Shown: one piece after another, positions 44,121-54,151 of the stretch
Layout of the letters: every line of letters begins with the position of its first letter
Numbering within the stretch: the first letter of the stretch is position 1
From: Rhizobium albus
GTDB taxonomy: Bacteria; Pseudomonadota; Alphaproteobacteria; Rhizobiales; Rhizobiaceae
DNA length: 64,000 bases
Assembly (NCBI GenBank): GCA_030160035.1
Contig: BSNO01000001.1
Span: 806,001 to 870,000 of the forward strand
Direction of reading: 5' to 3'
Program-made: the position numbers and the translations under genes
Notes under the pieces: model-generated
Told to the model about the DNA's origin: nothing
The model's input: the letters and a program-made list of their open reading frames with translations, nothing else
Database searches by the model: none

Positions 44121-47100
44121 ATGACTGCTGCACCGCGCCTCTCCACCTTGCGATTTGATGCACCCTACGGGGGCGACGACGACACGATCATCCGCGGCCA
44201 TCTGGGCCTGATAGGCATGGACCAGGCGCAGGACCGCGCGATCGATCAGCGGGCGACCCGGCTGATCAATGCGATCCGATCGGAAGCGGGCTCGATGGGC
44301 GGGGTTGAGGATTTCCTGCGCGAATACGGGCTCTCCACGCGCGAAGGCCTTGCGATGATGGTGCTGGCGGAAGCGCTGTTGCGGGTGCCGGATGCGGCGA
44401 CACAGGACAAGCTCATCGAAGACAAGTTGCGCGAGGGCGGCTGGAGCGAGCACGAGGCGCATGGCGAGACCTGGTTTGTTTCCGCCTCCGCCTGGGCGCT
44501 CGGTCTTTCTGCACGGGTCCTGAAGCCAGGCGATACGCCCGAAGGTGTGATGCAGGGGCTCGTCCGTCGGCTCGGCATGCCAACGGTCAGAACCGCAACG
44601 CGGCAGGCGATGCGATTCCTCGGACATCATTTCGTGCTCGGCGAAACGATCGAGGATGCGCTGTCGCGTGCAGCGCGCAACGAGGCGAAAGGATATCGGC
44701 ATTCCTTCGACATGCTCGGGGAGGGCGCGCGCACGGCCGACGATGCGGCGCGCTACTGGCGCTCCTATGCCGAAGCGATCGAGGCGATCGGCAAGGCGCA
44801 GGCCAAAAGCGGCAAGGAGCGACGCCTGCCGGAACGCATGGGCATCTCGGTCAAGCTGTCCGCGCTCCATCCGCGCTATCTGGCGACCCATCGGGACCAG
44901 GTGCTCAAGGAACTGGTGCCGGACGTGCTGCGGCTTGCCCAGCGCGCGAAAGCACATGACCTCAATTTCACGATCGATGCCGAAGAAGCGGACCGACTGG
45001 AGCTCTCGCTCGACGTCATCGATGCGGTCTTTGCCGATCCGTCGCTGGCGGATTGGGACGGGTTCGGTCTGGCGATCCAGGCCTATCAGAAGCGGGCGCC
45101 GATGGTGATCGAGCATATCGACATGCTCTGCCGGAAGCTTGGCCGGCGGATGATGGTTCGGCTCGTCAAGGGCGCCTATTGGGACACCGAAATCAAGCGT
45201 GCGCAGGAGCGGGGACTTCCCGACTATCCGGTCTTTACGCGCAAGCCGGCCACGGATGTTTCCTATCTCGCCTGTGCCCGCAAGATGCTCGACCGGCGGG
45301 CGCAGCTCTATCCGCAATTCGCCACGCATAACGCCCTGACGATTGCGACGATCCTCGAAATGGCCGGTAGCGACCGCTCGGGCTTTGAATTCCAGCGCCT
45401 GCACGGCATGGGGGAGGCGGTCTACGCCGATCTCGCCAAGAGCAACGAGCGCGTGCCGTGCCGCATCTATGCGCCGGTCGGCGGCTATCGGGACCTGCTT
45501 GCCTATCTCGTGCGCCGTCTTCTGGAGAACGGGGCGAACTCGTCTTTCGTTGCCGTGGCGGGCGATGCGAAGATCCCCGTCGCCAAGCTTCTCGTCAGGC
45601 CGCAAACGCATCTGGCCCTCGACAAGGGACATTCGGCCCGTCACGAGAAGATCCCGCTGCCGGCCAAGCTCTACGGGAACCGTCGCAACAGCGCCGGCCT
45701 GGAATTCGGATATCGCGCCGATCTGGACCAATTGGTTGCCGGGTTGGAGCGCGCAATCGCAACTGTGAATGCCCAGCCGCTCATCCCGGGTCTTGCCGCA
45801 TCCGGAAAGGCCCAACCCGTTCTGGCTCCTGCCGATCCCGGCCGCGAGGTCGGCTCAGTGGTTTTCGCAACGGCTGCTGACGTCGACAAGGCGATGGCGG
45901 CGGCGCGTGCCGGCTTTGCCCGCTGGTCGCGCACCCCGGTCCAAGATCGGGCCGCGGCGCTGGAGCGCGCTGCGGATCTTCTGGAAAAGAACCGCGATGC
46001 ACTGATGGCGCTTGTGGCGCTCGAGGGTGGCAAGACCCTCGATGACGGGTTGGCGGAGATCCGGGAAGCCGTCGACTTCTGCCGATATTATGCGGCGCAG
46101 TCCCAAGAGCATCTTGCCACGAAAGAACGGATGCCGGGACCGACCGGCGAGGACAATCACTATGGCTGGCGCGGGCGTGGCGTCTTTGCGGCGATCAGTC
46201 CCTGGAATTTTCCTCTGGCGATTTTCCTGGGGCAGGTGACCGCAGCGCTTGCCGCCGGCAACGCGGTGATCGCCAAGCCAGCCGAGCAGACGCCGCTGAT
46301 TGCCTATCGCGCGGTGCAGCTTCTCCACGAGGCCGGTGTGCCCAAGGATGTGCTGATCTACCTGCCCGGGGCCGGGGATGTCGGCGCGGCATTGACGGCG
46401 CATCCGTCAATCGCGGGTGTCGCCTTCACCGGATCGACGGACACGGCGCGGGCGATCAACCGCACGCTTGCCGAGAAGGACGGTCCGATCGTTCCGCTGG
46501 TCGCCGAAACCGGCGGCCTCAATGCGATGATTGTCGATGCCACCGCGCTTCCCGAGCAGGTGGCGGACGACGTGGTCATGTCGGCGTTCCGTTCGGCCGG
46601 CCAGCGGTGCTCTGCGCTGCGGTTGCTCTTCCTGCAAAACGACGTCGCCGACCGCATGATGGATATGATCGAGGGTGCGGCAAGCGCCCTGAAGATCGGC
46701 GATCCGATGGATCCCTCCACCGACATCGGCCCCGTGATCGACCATGCGCAAAAGGAGATGCTGGAGACCCACATCACGTCCATGCGGAAAAGCCACGCCG
46801 TTCGTGCGACCGGCAAGGCACCCGAAACCGGAACGTTCTTCGCGCCGCACATTGTTGAGCTCGATCGTGCGGACCGGCTGAATCGTGAGATCTTCGGACC
46901 CGTTCTTCACGTGGTTCGCTACCGCGCGAAGGATCTGGACCAGGTGGTGGAGAGCATAGCGGCGTCGGGCTACGGGCTGACGCTCGGCATCCATTCCCGC
47001 GTCGATTCCACAGTCTCGCGCATCATCGATCGCCTCGATGTCGGCAATGTCTACGTCAATCGCAACATGATCGGGGCCGTGGTCGGCACCCAGCCTTTCG

Positions 47101-47240
47101 GTGGCTCCGGGCTGTCTGGCACTGGGTTCAAGGCAGGTGGCCCATACTATCTGACCCGGTTTGCGCAAGAGCAGGTGGTGTCGATCAACACCGCTGCCGC
47201 CGGCGGCAATGCAAGCCTGATCGCCATGGGGGACGGCTGA
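44121..47240 (+). CDS. putA: Bifunctional proline dehydrogenase / delta-1-pyrroline-5-carboxylate dehydrogenase
   Basis: A 1039-residue bifunctional enzyme converting proline to glutamate. The FAD-dependent barrel spans about residues 180-470 (MGISVKLSALHPRY, RLVKGAYWDTEIK, ATHNALTIA, RIYAPVGGYRDLL). The NAD-dependent aldehyde dehydrogenase spans about 550-1020 with ISPWNFPLAIF, AETGGLNAMIV and the catalytic cysteine in FRSAGQRCSALRL. It lacks the N-terminal ribbon-helix-helix DNA-binding domain of enteric PutA, so regulation falls to the divergent putR. Confidence 0.96.
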   Translation: MTAAPRLSTLRFDAPYGGDDDTIIRGHLGLIGMDQAQDRAIDQRATRLINAIRSEAGSMGGVEDFLREYGLSTREGLAMMVLAEALLRVPDAATQDKLIEDKLREGGWSEHEAHGETWFVSASAWALGLSARVLKPGDTPEGVMQGLVRRLGMPTVRTATRQAMRFLGHHFVLGETIEDALSRAARNEAKGYRHSFDMLGEGARTADDAARYWRSYAEAIEAIGKAQAKSGKERRLPERMGISVKLSALHPRYLATHRDQVLKELVPDVLRLAQRAKAHDLNFTIDAEEADRLELSLDVIDAVFADPSLADWDGFGLAIQAYQKRAPMVIEHIDMLCRKLGRRMMVRLVKGAYWDTEIKRAQERGLPDYPVFTRKPATDVSYLACARKMLDRRAQLYPQFATHNALTIATILEMAGSDRSGFEFQRLHGMGEAVYADLAKSNERVPCRIYAPVGGYRDLLAYLVRRLLENGANSSFVAVAGDAKIPVAKLLVRPQTHLALDKGHSARHEKIPLPAKLYGNRRNSAGLEFGYRADLDQLVAGLERAIATVNAQPLIPGLAASGKAQPVLAPADPGREVGSVVFATAADVDKAMAAARAGFARWSRTPVQDRAAALERAADLLEKNRDALMALVALEGGKTLDDGLAEIREAVDFCRYYAAQSQEHLATKERMPGPTGEDNHYGWRGRGVFAAISPWNFPLAIFLGQVTAALAAGNAVIAKPAEQTPLIAYRAVQLLHEAGVPKDVLIYLPGAGDVGAALTAHPSIAGVAFTGSTDTARAINRTLAEKDGPIVPLVAETGGLNAMIVDATALPEQVADDVVMSAFRSAGQRCSALRLLFLQNDVADRMMDMIEGAASALKIGDPMDPSTDIGPVIDHAQKEMLETHITSMRKSHAVRATGKAPETGTFFAPHIVELDRADRLNREIFGPVLHVVRYRAKDLDQVVESIAASGYGLTLGIHSRVDSTVSRIIDRLDVGNVYVNRNMIGAVVGTQPFGGSGLSGTGFKAGGPYYLTRFAQEQVVSINTAAAGGNASLIAMGDG

Positions 47241-47281
47241 GCCGCAGCTCGGTGCCATGCCTGACCGCTGAATAAGTGATG

Positions 47282-47301
47282 CGCCATCTTGCGCGATGGC
47301 G
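47282..47301 (+). terminator. Possible hairpin after putA
   Basis: CGCCATC-TTGCGC-GATGGCG is a perfect 7-base stem about 40 bases beyond the putA stop, with no T run. It may end or stabilise the putA mRNA. Confidence 0.35.
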
Positions 47302-47369
47302 TATCCGCGTAGCACCGTGGGCGCGTCAAGCTGCGGTGAACGGCAGCCGTGCAAGCGAGGGGGAAATTC

Positions 47370-49049
47370 ATGACGAGTGTCCAATCCGACATCGAGATTG
47401 CACGCGCCGCCGCGAAAAAGCCGATCATGGAGATTGGCGCCGCCCTCGGTATTCCTGCAGACCAGCTTGTTCCCTACGGCCATGACAAGGCAAAGGTCTC
47501 GGCGGACTTCATCGGCAGCCTGAGTGGCCGACCCGATGGCAAGCTGATCCTCGTTACGGCCGTCAACCCGACGCCGGCCGGCGAAGGCAAGACAACGACG
47601 ACGGTCGGCCTCGGCGATGGACTGAACCGGATCGGCAAGCGCGCGATCGTCTGCGTGCGCGAACCCTCGCTCGGTCCATGCTTCGGCATGAAGGGCGGCG
47701 CAGCCGGTGGCGGCTACGCCCAGGTCGTGCCGATGGACGACATCAACCTGCACTTCACCGGCGACTTCCATGCCATTACGGCCGCTCACAATTTGCTGTC
47801 GGCGCTGATCGACAACCATCTCTATTGGGGCAACGCGCTTGGCATCGACAGCCGCCGGGTCGTGTGGCGCCGCGCGCTCGACATGAACGACCGGGCGCTG
47901 CGCGACATCGTCTGCGGTCTCGGTGGCGCATCGAACGGCTTTCCGCGCCAAACCGGGTTCGACATCACCGTCGCGTCGGAAATCATGGCGATCCTCTGCC
48001 TCGCATCCGACCTTGAAGACCTGGAGCGGCGGCTGGGCGACATCATCGTCGCCTACCGGCACGACAAATCTCCCGTCTTCGCGCGCGATTTGAAGGCCGA
48101 TGGCGCGATGACGGTCCTGCTCAAGGATGCGATGCAGCCCAATCTCGTGCAGACGCTGGAAAACAATCCGGCCTTCGTCCATGGCGGGCCGTTCGCCAAT
48201 ATCGCCCATGGCTGCAACTCGGTGGTGGCAACGCGAACGGCGTTGAAGCTTGCCGACTTCGTCGTGACCGAAGCGGGGTTCGGCGCCGACCTCGGTGCGG
48301 AGAAATTCTTCAACATCAAATGCCGCAAGGCGGGCCTGAAGCCAGCGGCCGCCGTTATCGTCGCGACGATCCGGGCGCTCAAGATGAATGGCGGCGTCGC
48401 CAAGGCCGATCTCGGCCATGAGAATGTCGAGGCGGTGAAGGCCGGCTGCGCCAATCTCGGCCGCCACATCGAGAATGTGAAGCAGTTCGGCGTGCCGGCG
48501 ATCGTCGCCATCAATCATTTCTCAGGCGACACCGACCGCGAGATCGATGCGGTTCGGGACTATGTCGCAGACTTCGGCGAGGAAGCGATCGTCTGCCGCC
48601 ACTGGGAAAAGGGCTCTGCCGGCATCGTCGACTTGGCGGAAAAAGTGGTGGAACTGGCAGAGACCGGCCACGCGCAATTTGCGCCGCTCTATCCGAACGA
48701 AATGCCGCTCTTTTCCAAGATGGAGACCATCGTCAAGCGCATCTACCGCGGCGCGGAAGCCGTCGCCGAGCCTGCCGTGCTCGATCAGCTGTTGCAGTGG
48801 GAAGCGGCTGGATATGGCAATCTTCCGGTCTGCATGGCCAAGACCCAGTACTCGTTTTCAACCGACCCGTCCGCGCTTGGCGCTCCGCAAGATCATACGG
48901 TCGCGATCCGCGAGGTCCGTCTGTCGGCCGGCGCCGGGTTCGTCGTCGCGATCACGGGCCAGATCATGACGATGCCCGGCCTACCGCGGACGCCGGCGGC
49001 GGAGACGATCCATCTCGACGACCGCGGCCAGATCGAAGGTCTGTTCTGA
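47370..49049 (+). CDS. fhs: Formate-tetrahydrofolate ligase
   Basis: A 559-residue ligase making 10-formyl-tetrahydrofolate from formate with ATP. The P-loop [14 protein letters not shown], the family signature [20 protein letters not shown] and [16 protein letters not shown] are intact; length is as expected. GAGGGGG precedes the ATG by about six bases. It supports one-carbon metabolism and purine synthesis. It is preceded by putA, which may or may not be co-transcribed, and followed four bases later by a methyltransferase-fold gene. Confidence 0.96.
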   Translation: MTSVQSDIEIARAAAKKPIMEIGAALGIPADQLVPYGHDKAKVSADFIGSLSGRPDGKLILVTAVNPTPAGEGKTTTTVGLGDGLNRIGKRAIVCVREPSLGPCFGMKGGAAGGGYAQVVPMDDINLHFTGDFHAITAAHNLLSALIDNHLYWGNALGIDSRRVVWRRALDMNDRALRDIVCGLGGASNGFPRQTGFDITVASEIMAILCLASDLEDLERRLGDIIVAYRHDKSPVFARDLKADGAMTVLLKDAMQPNLVQTLENNPAFVHGGPFANIAHGCNSVVATRTALKLADFVVTEAGFGADLGAEKFFNIKCRKAGLKPAAAVIVATIRALKMNGGVAKADLGHENVEAVKAGCANLGRHIENVKQFGVPAIVAINHFSGDTDREIDAVRDYVADFGEEAIVCRHWEKGSAGIVDLAEKVVELAETGHAQFAPLYPNEMPLFSKMETIVKRIYRGAEAVAEPAVLDQLLQWEAAGYGNLPVCMAKTQYSFSTDPSALGAPQDHTVAIREVRLSAGAGFVVAITGQIMTMPGLPRTPAAETIHLDDRGQIEGLF

Positions 49050-49053
49050 TCCG

Positions 49054-49728
49054 ATGATTCCCTGGGTGCATCTCGATACGGCAATCGTGCCGGGCGATGG
49101 AACGCCGCTGAAGCTGATGCAGCGCGGCCATGAATTCTCGATCATGACCGGCGCGACCGAACTGATGAACAGCCGCTTGAGCGGTTCGGAAGAGGTGCTG
49201 GCGGAACGATCCTGCGCCCTGATTGCGGACCGCGCAAAGCCGCGCATTCTGATCGGCGGCCTCGGCATGGGCTTCACGCTGCGGGCGGCGCTGAAAGCCT
49301 TGAAACCCGAAAGCGAGATCGTCGTCGCCGAACTGGTGCCGGCCGTGGTCGCCTGGGCGCGCGGACCGCTGCAGCCGATCTATGGCGAAAGCCTCGGCGA
49401 CCCGCGCGTGACGATCATCGAACGCGATGTCGGCGCAGTCATCGCGGCCGAGCCTGGCCGCTATGATGCGATTCTGCTCGATGTCGACAATGGCCCCGAC
49501 GGCCTGACGCGCGATGCCAATGAGGGGCTCTACAGTTTCGCCGGCCTGGAAAGAGCGCGACGTGCTCTGACAAAGAACGGCGTTCTGGCCGTCTGGTCGT
49601 CCGCGCCGGATGCAGGGTTCACCCGCAGGCTCAAATCCTCGGGATTTGCCGTGGAAGAAGTGAAGGTGCGCGCCAGACGCTCACGCGGAGCGCGGCACCT
49701 CATCTGGCTCGCGACGCACACGGGCTAG
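49054..49728 (+). CDS. Spermidine synthase-like / class I SAM-binding protein
   Basis: A 224-residue protein with the SpeE-type Rossmann core: ILIGGLGMGFTLRAALKA is motif I, followed by an acidic residue in VVAELVPAVVAWARG, and DAILLDVDNGPDGLT matches the catalytic-loop region. It lacks the usual N-terminal beta tetramerisation domain of spermidine synthases, so a polyamine role is not assured. It starts four bases after fhs and is probably co-transcribed. The last bases form a palindrome with the end of the next convergent gene. Confidence 0.75.
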   Translation: MIPWVHLDTAIVPGDGTPLKLMQRGHEFSIMTGATELMNSRLSGSEEVLAERSCALIADRAKPRILIGGLGMGFTLRAALKALKPESEIVVAELVPAVVAWARGPLQPIYGESLGDPRVTIIERDVGAVIAAEPGRYDAILLDVDNGPDGLTRDANEGLYSFAGLERARRALTKNGVLAVWSSAPDAGFTRRLKSSGFAVEEVKVRARRSRGARHLIWLATHTG

Positions 49729-49732
49729 CCCG

Positions 49733-50668
49733 TCACGGCGTCTGGCAAAGCCGGTAATCGCTCGAGCGTTCGGCGATGTCGAGATGCAGATGGTCGTCGT
49801 GATAGGCGTCCGAGCCCGGTCCAAGAACCGTCGTGAAGTGCAGGCAAGCGCCTGAGCCGACCGCTTTTTGGAAAGCTTCGCTGGCGTCGCCGTCACCCTC
49901 TTTGGGTGAGACGGTGATCGCCTCTCCGCTCTCGAACGTGAAGCTCATGATATCGATGGCGTTGCCAAGCGCATGCTCCGATATGTCGGCCTCCTCGACA
50001 TTGTTGCGCGGACGGCAGACATAGGTCGAGCCGTGGTTGAGCGTGGTTAGCTGGCCAAGCTCGAGCGCGCGGGCGGCAGGCAGCACTTCTGCACGCACCC
50101 ATTTCGCCAGTGCCAGCGCGGTTGCGCAGCGCATCTGCGTTTCCGGTTCGAGCGCGATGCCCGGCAGGATGCGTGTGACGGCGAAGGGCGTGTCAACGCC
50201 GCATCCAGCCTGTTCGGCACCTTCGGGTTCGATCGTGTCCAGTATTGTGAATTCCGCGCCGAGGCCGCGCAGTTCGGCACGGCAGGCACGCAGCGCGGCT
50301 GCGTCTTCAGGCTCGGGCGGGAGGGGCTCAGGGATCTCCTCTTCGACGGCCTCTTCCTCGACTTGGTCGTCTCCGGCGTCGGTGTCGGCGTTGTCATCGG
50401 AGGCTTCGTCGCCATCTTCCTCGGGGCGCTCATCTGGGACCGGCACATCGTCGGGGACGGTCTCTTCTGCTTCTTCGCCATCGGCCGGCTCTTCGGCGTC
50501 ATCGCTCGGTTCGGCGTCGGCGGGCAGATCCGGCCGCTCCTCGGGCAGGGGCGCGTCGCTTGCCTGCGGCAGCGTCGGGTCGGGCTCGGTCCCTTGCGCG
50601 TTGGCAGGCGTCACGAGCGCGAGCGAGAGAATTGCGGCGGCTACGCTGCAGGCAAATCGAGTGTCCAT
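49733..50668 (-). CDS. Extensin-like C-terminal domain secreted protein
   Basis: A 311-residue exported protein: signal peptide residues 1-24 (LVTPANA-Q), an Asp/Glu/Pro-rich low-complexity linker of roughly 90 residues, then an extensin-like domain from RACRAELRGLGAEFTILD to the end, including HGSTYVCRPRNN, SEHALGNAIDI and DDHLHLDI. The final motifs (S-x-H-x-x-G-x-x-x-D and HxHxD) are those of D-Ala-D-Ala peptidase-like zinc proteins, suggesting cell-wall remodelling. The ATG is chosen over an upstream GTG because GGGAGAGG lies 11 bases before it. Confidence 0.87.
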   Translation of the reverse strand: MDTRFACSVAAAILSLALVTPANAQGTEPDPTLPQASDAPLPEERPDLPADAEPSDDAEEPADGEEAEETVPDDVPVPDERPEEDGDEASDDNADTDAGDDQVEEEAVEEEIPEPLPPEPEDAAALRACRAELRGLGAEFTILDTIEPEGAEQAGCGVDTPFAVTRILPGIALEPETQMRCATALALAKWVRAEVLPAARALELGQLTTLNHGSTYVCRPRNNVEEADISEHALGNAIDIMSFTFESGEAITVSPKEGDGDASEAFQKAVGSGACLHFTTVLGPGSDAYHDDHLHLDIAERSSDYRLCQTP

Positions 50669-50788
50669 CAAGGATTGATCCTCTCCCACGACGCGATCGC
50701 GTCGAGCGCTCCCCGGTGCCTGAACGCATGGTGTGAGTCGCGGTTCCCATGGGCGACGGGAGAGTGGAGCCTACGCTCGCGAATCCAG

Positions 50789-50817
50789 TTGCGGCGGGCC
50801 GCTTTCGCCGGTATTGA
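50789..50817 (+). promoter_or_regulatory. Promoter of trpL-trpE
   Basis: TTGCGG (50789-50794), a 17-base spacer and TATTGA (50812-50817) make a plausible sigma-70 promoter. Its expected start point falls within a base or so of the trpL ATG, which would make the leader message leaderless, as reported for Sinorhizobium rnTrpL. Confidence 0.5.
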
Positions 50818-50823
50818 GAATGC

Positions 50824-50868
50824 ATGAACATGGCACGCGCAAACAAGAATTGGTGGTGGGCACGCTAG
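50824..50868 (+). CDS. trpL: trp operon leader peptide
   Basis: Fourteen codons read MNMARANKNWWWAR, with three consecutive Trp codons near the end, closely like the rhizobial leader peptide (which ends in the same WWWAR). When Trp-charged tRNA is plentiful the ribosome passes the Trp codons and lets the downstream terminator form; when scarce it stalls and trpE is read. In Sinorhizobium both the terminated RNA and the peptide also act in trans. A G-C-rich pairing region and the terminator follow. Confidence 0.92.
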   Translation: MNMARANKNWWWAR

Positions 50869-50904
50869 AGCGGCCGCGACCAGTCGTGCGTGACTGATAG
50901 ACCG

Positions 50905-50939
50905 AAGCCGCCCAGGATCACTCCCGGCGGCTTTTTTGT
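50905..50939 (+). terminator. trp attenuator
   Basis: AAGCCGCC (50905-50912) pairs with GGCGGCTT (50926-50933) around a 13-base loop, followed by a T run (TTTTTTG). It lies 36 bases beyond trpL and 53 bases before trpE. An upstream stretch around 50881-50898, with CAGTC and GACTG arms, can supply the alternative pairing. Confidence 0.85.
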
Positions 50940-50992
50940 TTAAGCCCGCCGGACAGGGTGGCCGGGCTGAACAAAAAGGGTGGGCAGCGACG

Positions 50993-53179
50993 ATGGCTCG
51001 GATTGAAGAAGACGGCGCGCAGACTTTCCTGACGGAAGGTGGCGTTGAGGTTTCCCGGCTGCGGCGGGAGGTCGGCTATGGCGGTGCGATCGACAGCTAT
51101 ATCGATCGGCTCGATGAGCGGCGCGGTGCCGTCTTCTCGTCAAACTACGAATATCCCGGCCGCTATACCCGTTGGGATACGGCGATCGTCGATCCCCCGC
51201 TGTCGATTACGGCTCGCGGTCGAGCGGTCACCCTCGATGCCTACAACGATCGCGGTGCAGTGCTGCTTGAGATGATCGCAGCGCGGCTCGCCTCCGAGCA
51301 GGAGATGACGCTCGTCGAGCGGACGGATCGCAAGCTTGCGCTTCAGGTGCATGAGCCGAGCCGCCTGTTCACCGAAGAAGAACGCTCCCGCGTCCCCACC
51401 GTGTTCACGGTGCTGCGCGCCATCGTCGATCTCTTCCGGTCGTCGGAAGACAGCAATATCGGGCTCTACGGAGCGTTTGGCTACGATCTGGCCTTTCAGT
51501 TCGATCCGGTGAAGCAGTCCCTGCCGCGGCCGGACGACCAGCGCGACCTGGTGCTTTTCCTGCCCGACGAAATTCTGGTCGTCGACCACTATTCGGCAAA
51601 GGCCTGGATCGATCGATACGATTTCGCCAAGGATGGCGCGACGACCTTCGGCCAGGACGGGTCTGTCGAAGCCGAGCCGTTTCAGGACACGGGCACGGTT
51701 CCGGAAAAGTGCGATCACCAGCCGGGCGAATATGCCGATCTGGTGCGCCGCGCGAAGGAGAGCTTCAAGCGCGGAGACCTGTTCGAAGTCGTGCCGGGGC
51801 AGATGTTTCGCGAGCGCTGCAAGTCGAAGCCGTCCGCGATCTCGCGCCGGCTCAAGGCGATCAATCCGTCGCCCTATTCGTTCTTCATCAATCTCGGAAA
51901 CCAGGAATATCTCATCGGCGCATCGCCGGAGATGTTCGTGCGGGTCAATGGCCGGCGCGTCGAGACCTGCCCGATCTCGGGCACGATCAAGCGTGGCGAG
52001 GATGCAATTTCTGATTCAGAACAAATTCTCAAGCTGTTGAATTCAAAGAAAGACGAGTCCGAACTCACCATGTGCTCGGATGTCGACCGGAACGACAAGA
52101 GCCGCGTCTGCGAGCCTGGTTCGGTCAAGGTGATCGGCCGCCGTCAGATCGAGATGTATTCGCGGCTCATCCACACGGTCGACCATATCGAAGGCCGGCT
52201 GAGGGATGGGATGGACGCGTTCGACGCATTCCTCTCGCACGCCTGGGCCGTGACGGTGACAGGGGCGCCGAAGCTCTGGGCCATGCGCTTCATCGAAGCC
52301 AACGAGAAGAGCCCGCGCGCCTGGTATGGTGGCGCGATCGGCATGGTGAACTTCAACGGTGACATGAACACCGGGCTGACGCTGCGCACCATCCGCATCA
52401 AGGCCGGCGTGGCGGAAGTGCGCGCCGGCGCAACGCTGCTCTATGACAGCGATCCGGAGGAAGAGGCAGCGGAGACCGAGCTCAAGGCCTCGGCGATGAT
52501 TTCGGCCATTCGCGACGCCGGCAGCGCGACGGTGGCTGCGGGCGCTCGAAAGACCGACCGGGTGGGCGACGGGGTGTCGATCCTGCTCGTCGACCACGAG
52601 GACAGCTTCGTCCACACGCTGGCCAACTATCTGCGCCAGACCGGTGCTACGGTCACCACAGTACGCTCGCCGGTGGCCGACGAAGTGCTCGATCGTATCG
52701 ATCCGGATCTGGTGGTGCTTTCGCCTGGCCCCGGCAGCCCGAAGGATTTCGACTGCAAGGCGACGATCAAGCGCGCGCGGGCGAGAGGCCTGCCCATCTT
52801 CGGCGTCTGCCTGGGGCTGCAGGCGCTGGCGGAGGCCTATGGCGGCCAGTTGCGCCAGCTTGCCCTGCCCATGCACGGGAAGCCCTCGCGCATCCGCATC
52901 ATCGATCCCGGCGCGGTCTTCGACGGTCTGCCGTTCGAAGTGACCGTCGGCCGCTACCACTCGATCTTCGCCGATCCGGCGAGCCTGCCCTCGGATTTCC
53001 GCATCACGGCGGAGAGCGAGGACGGAACGATCATGGGCATCGAACATTCCCGGGAACCGGTCGCTGCCGTGCAGTTCCACCCGGAATCGATCATGACGCT
53101 CGGCCAGGATGTCGGCATGCGCATCATCGAAAACGTGGTGGCACGGCTTGCGCGCAAGGCCGATGTGGCGGCTGCCTGA
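50993..53179 (+). CDS. trpE: Anthranilate synthase, fused components I and II
   Basis: A 728-residue fusion, the rhizobial TrpE(G) form, catalysing chorismate plus glutamine to anthranilate. Residues about 1-510 are component I ([20 protein letters not shown], then [20 protein letters not shown]); residues about 525-728 are the glutamine amidotransferase with nucleophile in GVCLGLQAL and the His-Glu pair in HPESIM. The ATG is placed after the attenuator; upstream frames run into the terminator. Regulation is by trpL attenuation. Confidence 0.95.
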   Translation: MARIEEDGAQTFLTEGGVEVSRLRREVGYGGAIDSYIDRLDERRGAVFSSNYEYPGRYTRWDTAIVDPPLSITARGRAVTLDAYNDRGAVLLEMIAARLASEQEMTLVERTDRKLALQVHEPSRLFTEEERSRVPTVFTVLRAIVDLFRSSEDSNIGLYGAFGYDLAFQFDPVKQSLPRPDDQRDLVLFLPDEILVVDHYSAKAWIDRYDFAKDGATTFGQDGSVEAEPFQDTGTVPEKCDHQPGEYADLVRRAKESFKRGDLFEVVPGQMFRERCKSKPSAISRRLKAINPSPYSFFINLGNQEYLIGASPEMFVRVNGRRVETCPISGTIKRGEDAISDSEQILKLLNSKKDESELTMCSDVDRNDKSRVCEPGSVKVIGRRQIEMYSRLIHTVDHIEGRLRDGMDAFDAFLSHAWAVTVTGAPKLWAMRFIEANEKSPRAWYGGAIGMVNFNGDMNTGLTLRTIRIKAGVAEVRAGATLLYDSDPEEEAAETELKASAMISAIRDAGSATVAAGARKTDRVGDGVSILLVDHEDSFVHTLANYLRQTGATVTTVRSPVADEVLDRIDPDLVVLSPGPGSPKDFDCKATIKRARARGLPIFGVCLGLQALAEAYGGQLRQLALPMHGKPSRIRIIDPGAVFDGLPFEVTVGRYHSIFADPASLPSDFRITAESEDGTIMGIEHSREPVAAVQFHPESIMTLGQDVGMRIIENVVARLARKADVAAA

Positions 53180-53191
53180 AGGACGACGAGC

Positions 53192-54103
53192 GTGGTGCCA
53201 AGCAACAGTGTGCGGGTGAGGCAACTCGCCTTCTGGTCGATCCCGATCGCCTTGGTCGTAACGGGCATGAAGCTGGTCGCGTGGTGGGTGACGGGCTCCG
53301 TCGCGCTTTTGTCCGACGGCCTGGAGTCGATCGTCAACATCATCGCGGCACTGATTGCGTTCTACGCCGTCTCCTACGCCCACAAGCCGGCCGACGCGGA
53401 CCATCCGTTCGGGCACCACAAGGCTGAATATTTCTCCGCAGTCATCGAAGGCGTACTGATCGTCGTGGCGGCCATCGCCATCATGCAGCAGGCGATCCCG
53501 GCGCTCTTCGAACCGCAATTGCCGGAAGCCGCAGGGCTAGGTCTGACCATCAACCTCGCCGCTGCCGCCATCAACGCGGCCTGGGCCTATCTCCTCATCC
53601 GCGAGGGGCGCGCCTATCGATCGCCCGCGCTCGTCGCCGACGGTCACCATATCGTGTCGGACGTCGTGACATCTGTCGGCGTCTTCATCGGTCTCGTCGC
53701 GGCGCTCGTTACGGGCTTTGCGATCCTCGATCCGCTGCTCGCCATTATCGTCGCCATCAACATCCTCTTCCAGGGCTGGAAGGTCATCTCGGCATCTGTC
53801 GGCGGGTTGATGGACCGCGCCGTGGATGCGCAGGACGATGCTCTCATCCGTGCCGCGATCGCTGACCACGCTGCAGGCTCGGTGAATGTGCACGATCTGA
53901 AAACCCGCCAGGCGGGGCCGGCGACCTTCGTCGATTTCCACATGGTCGTGCCGGCCGAGATGACGGTGGCAGCCTCTCATGTGATCTGCGACCGGATCGA
54001 AGATGCGATCCGTGCCGCGGTGCCGGGCGCCCGCATCGCGATCCATGTGGAGCCGGAGGGCGTGAAGGCGCACGGCATCCGCGTCATGCCGCAGCAGAGC
54101 TAA
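53192..54103 (+). CDS. Cation diffusion facilitator family transporter
   Basis: A 303-residue CDF protein with six helices and a C-terminal cytosolic ferredoxin-like domain. Metal-site motifs appear as LLSDGLESIVN in helix 2 and VADGHHIVSDVVTS in helix 5; the interhelical segment HPFGHHKAEYF is typical. It exports divalent metals (zinc, iron or manganese) by proton exchange; the exact metal cannot be read. The start is GTG, with GAAGGA about 11 bases upstream, 12 bases after trpE, so it may be co-transcribed. A strong hairpin follows. Confidence 0.9.
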   Translation: MVPSNSVRVRQLAFWSIPIALVVTGMKLVAWWVTGSVALLSDGLESIVNIIAALIAFYAVSYAHKPADADHPFGHHKAEYFSAVIEGVLIVVAAIAIMQQAIPALFEPQLPEAAGLGLTINLAAAAINAAWAYLLIREGRAYRSPALVADGHHIVSDVVTSVGVFIGLVAALVTGFAILDPLLAIIVAINILFQGWKVISASVGGLMDRAVDAQDDALIRAAIADHAAGSVNVHDLKTRQAGPATFVDFHMVVPAEMTVAASHVICDRIEDAIRAAVPGARIAIHVEPEGVKAHGIRVMPQQS

Positions 54104-54110
54104 TTGCAAG

Positions 54111-54140
54111 ATGGCGGGTCGCGACGATGCGACCCGCCAT
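54111..54140. terminator. Terminator between convergent genes
   Basis: ATGGCGGGTCGC and GCGACCCGCCAT make a perfect 12-base stem around GACGAT, eight bases after the cation transporter stop and eleven before the end of the acyl-CoA dehydrogenase gene. T runs are absent, but position and stability support termination on both strands. Confidence 0.7.
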
Positions 54141-54151
54141 GCAGCTTGTTC

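Noticed and set aside
44004-45815. Long minus-strand open frame of about 600 codons opposite putA
   Set aside because: No recognisable motif, and it overlaps the well-conserved proline dehydrogenase domain throughout.
46407-48518. Very long minus-strand open frame of about 700 codons
   Set aside because: It lies wholly opposite putA and fhs, whose products are certain; its Arg/His/Asp-rich composition is the usual shadow of GC-rich genes.
49720-49733. 14-base palindrome ACGGGCTAGCCCGT as an operator or att site
   Set aside because: It lies over the two convergent stop codons with no promoter nearby; a short stem at a gene junction is the simpler reading.
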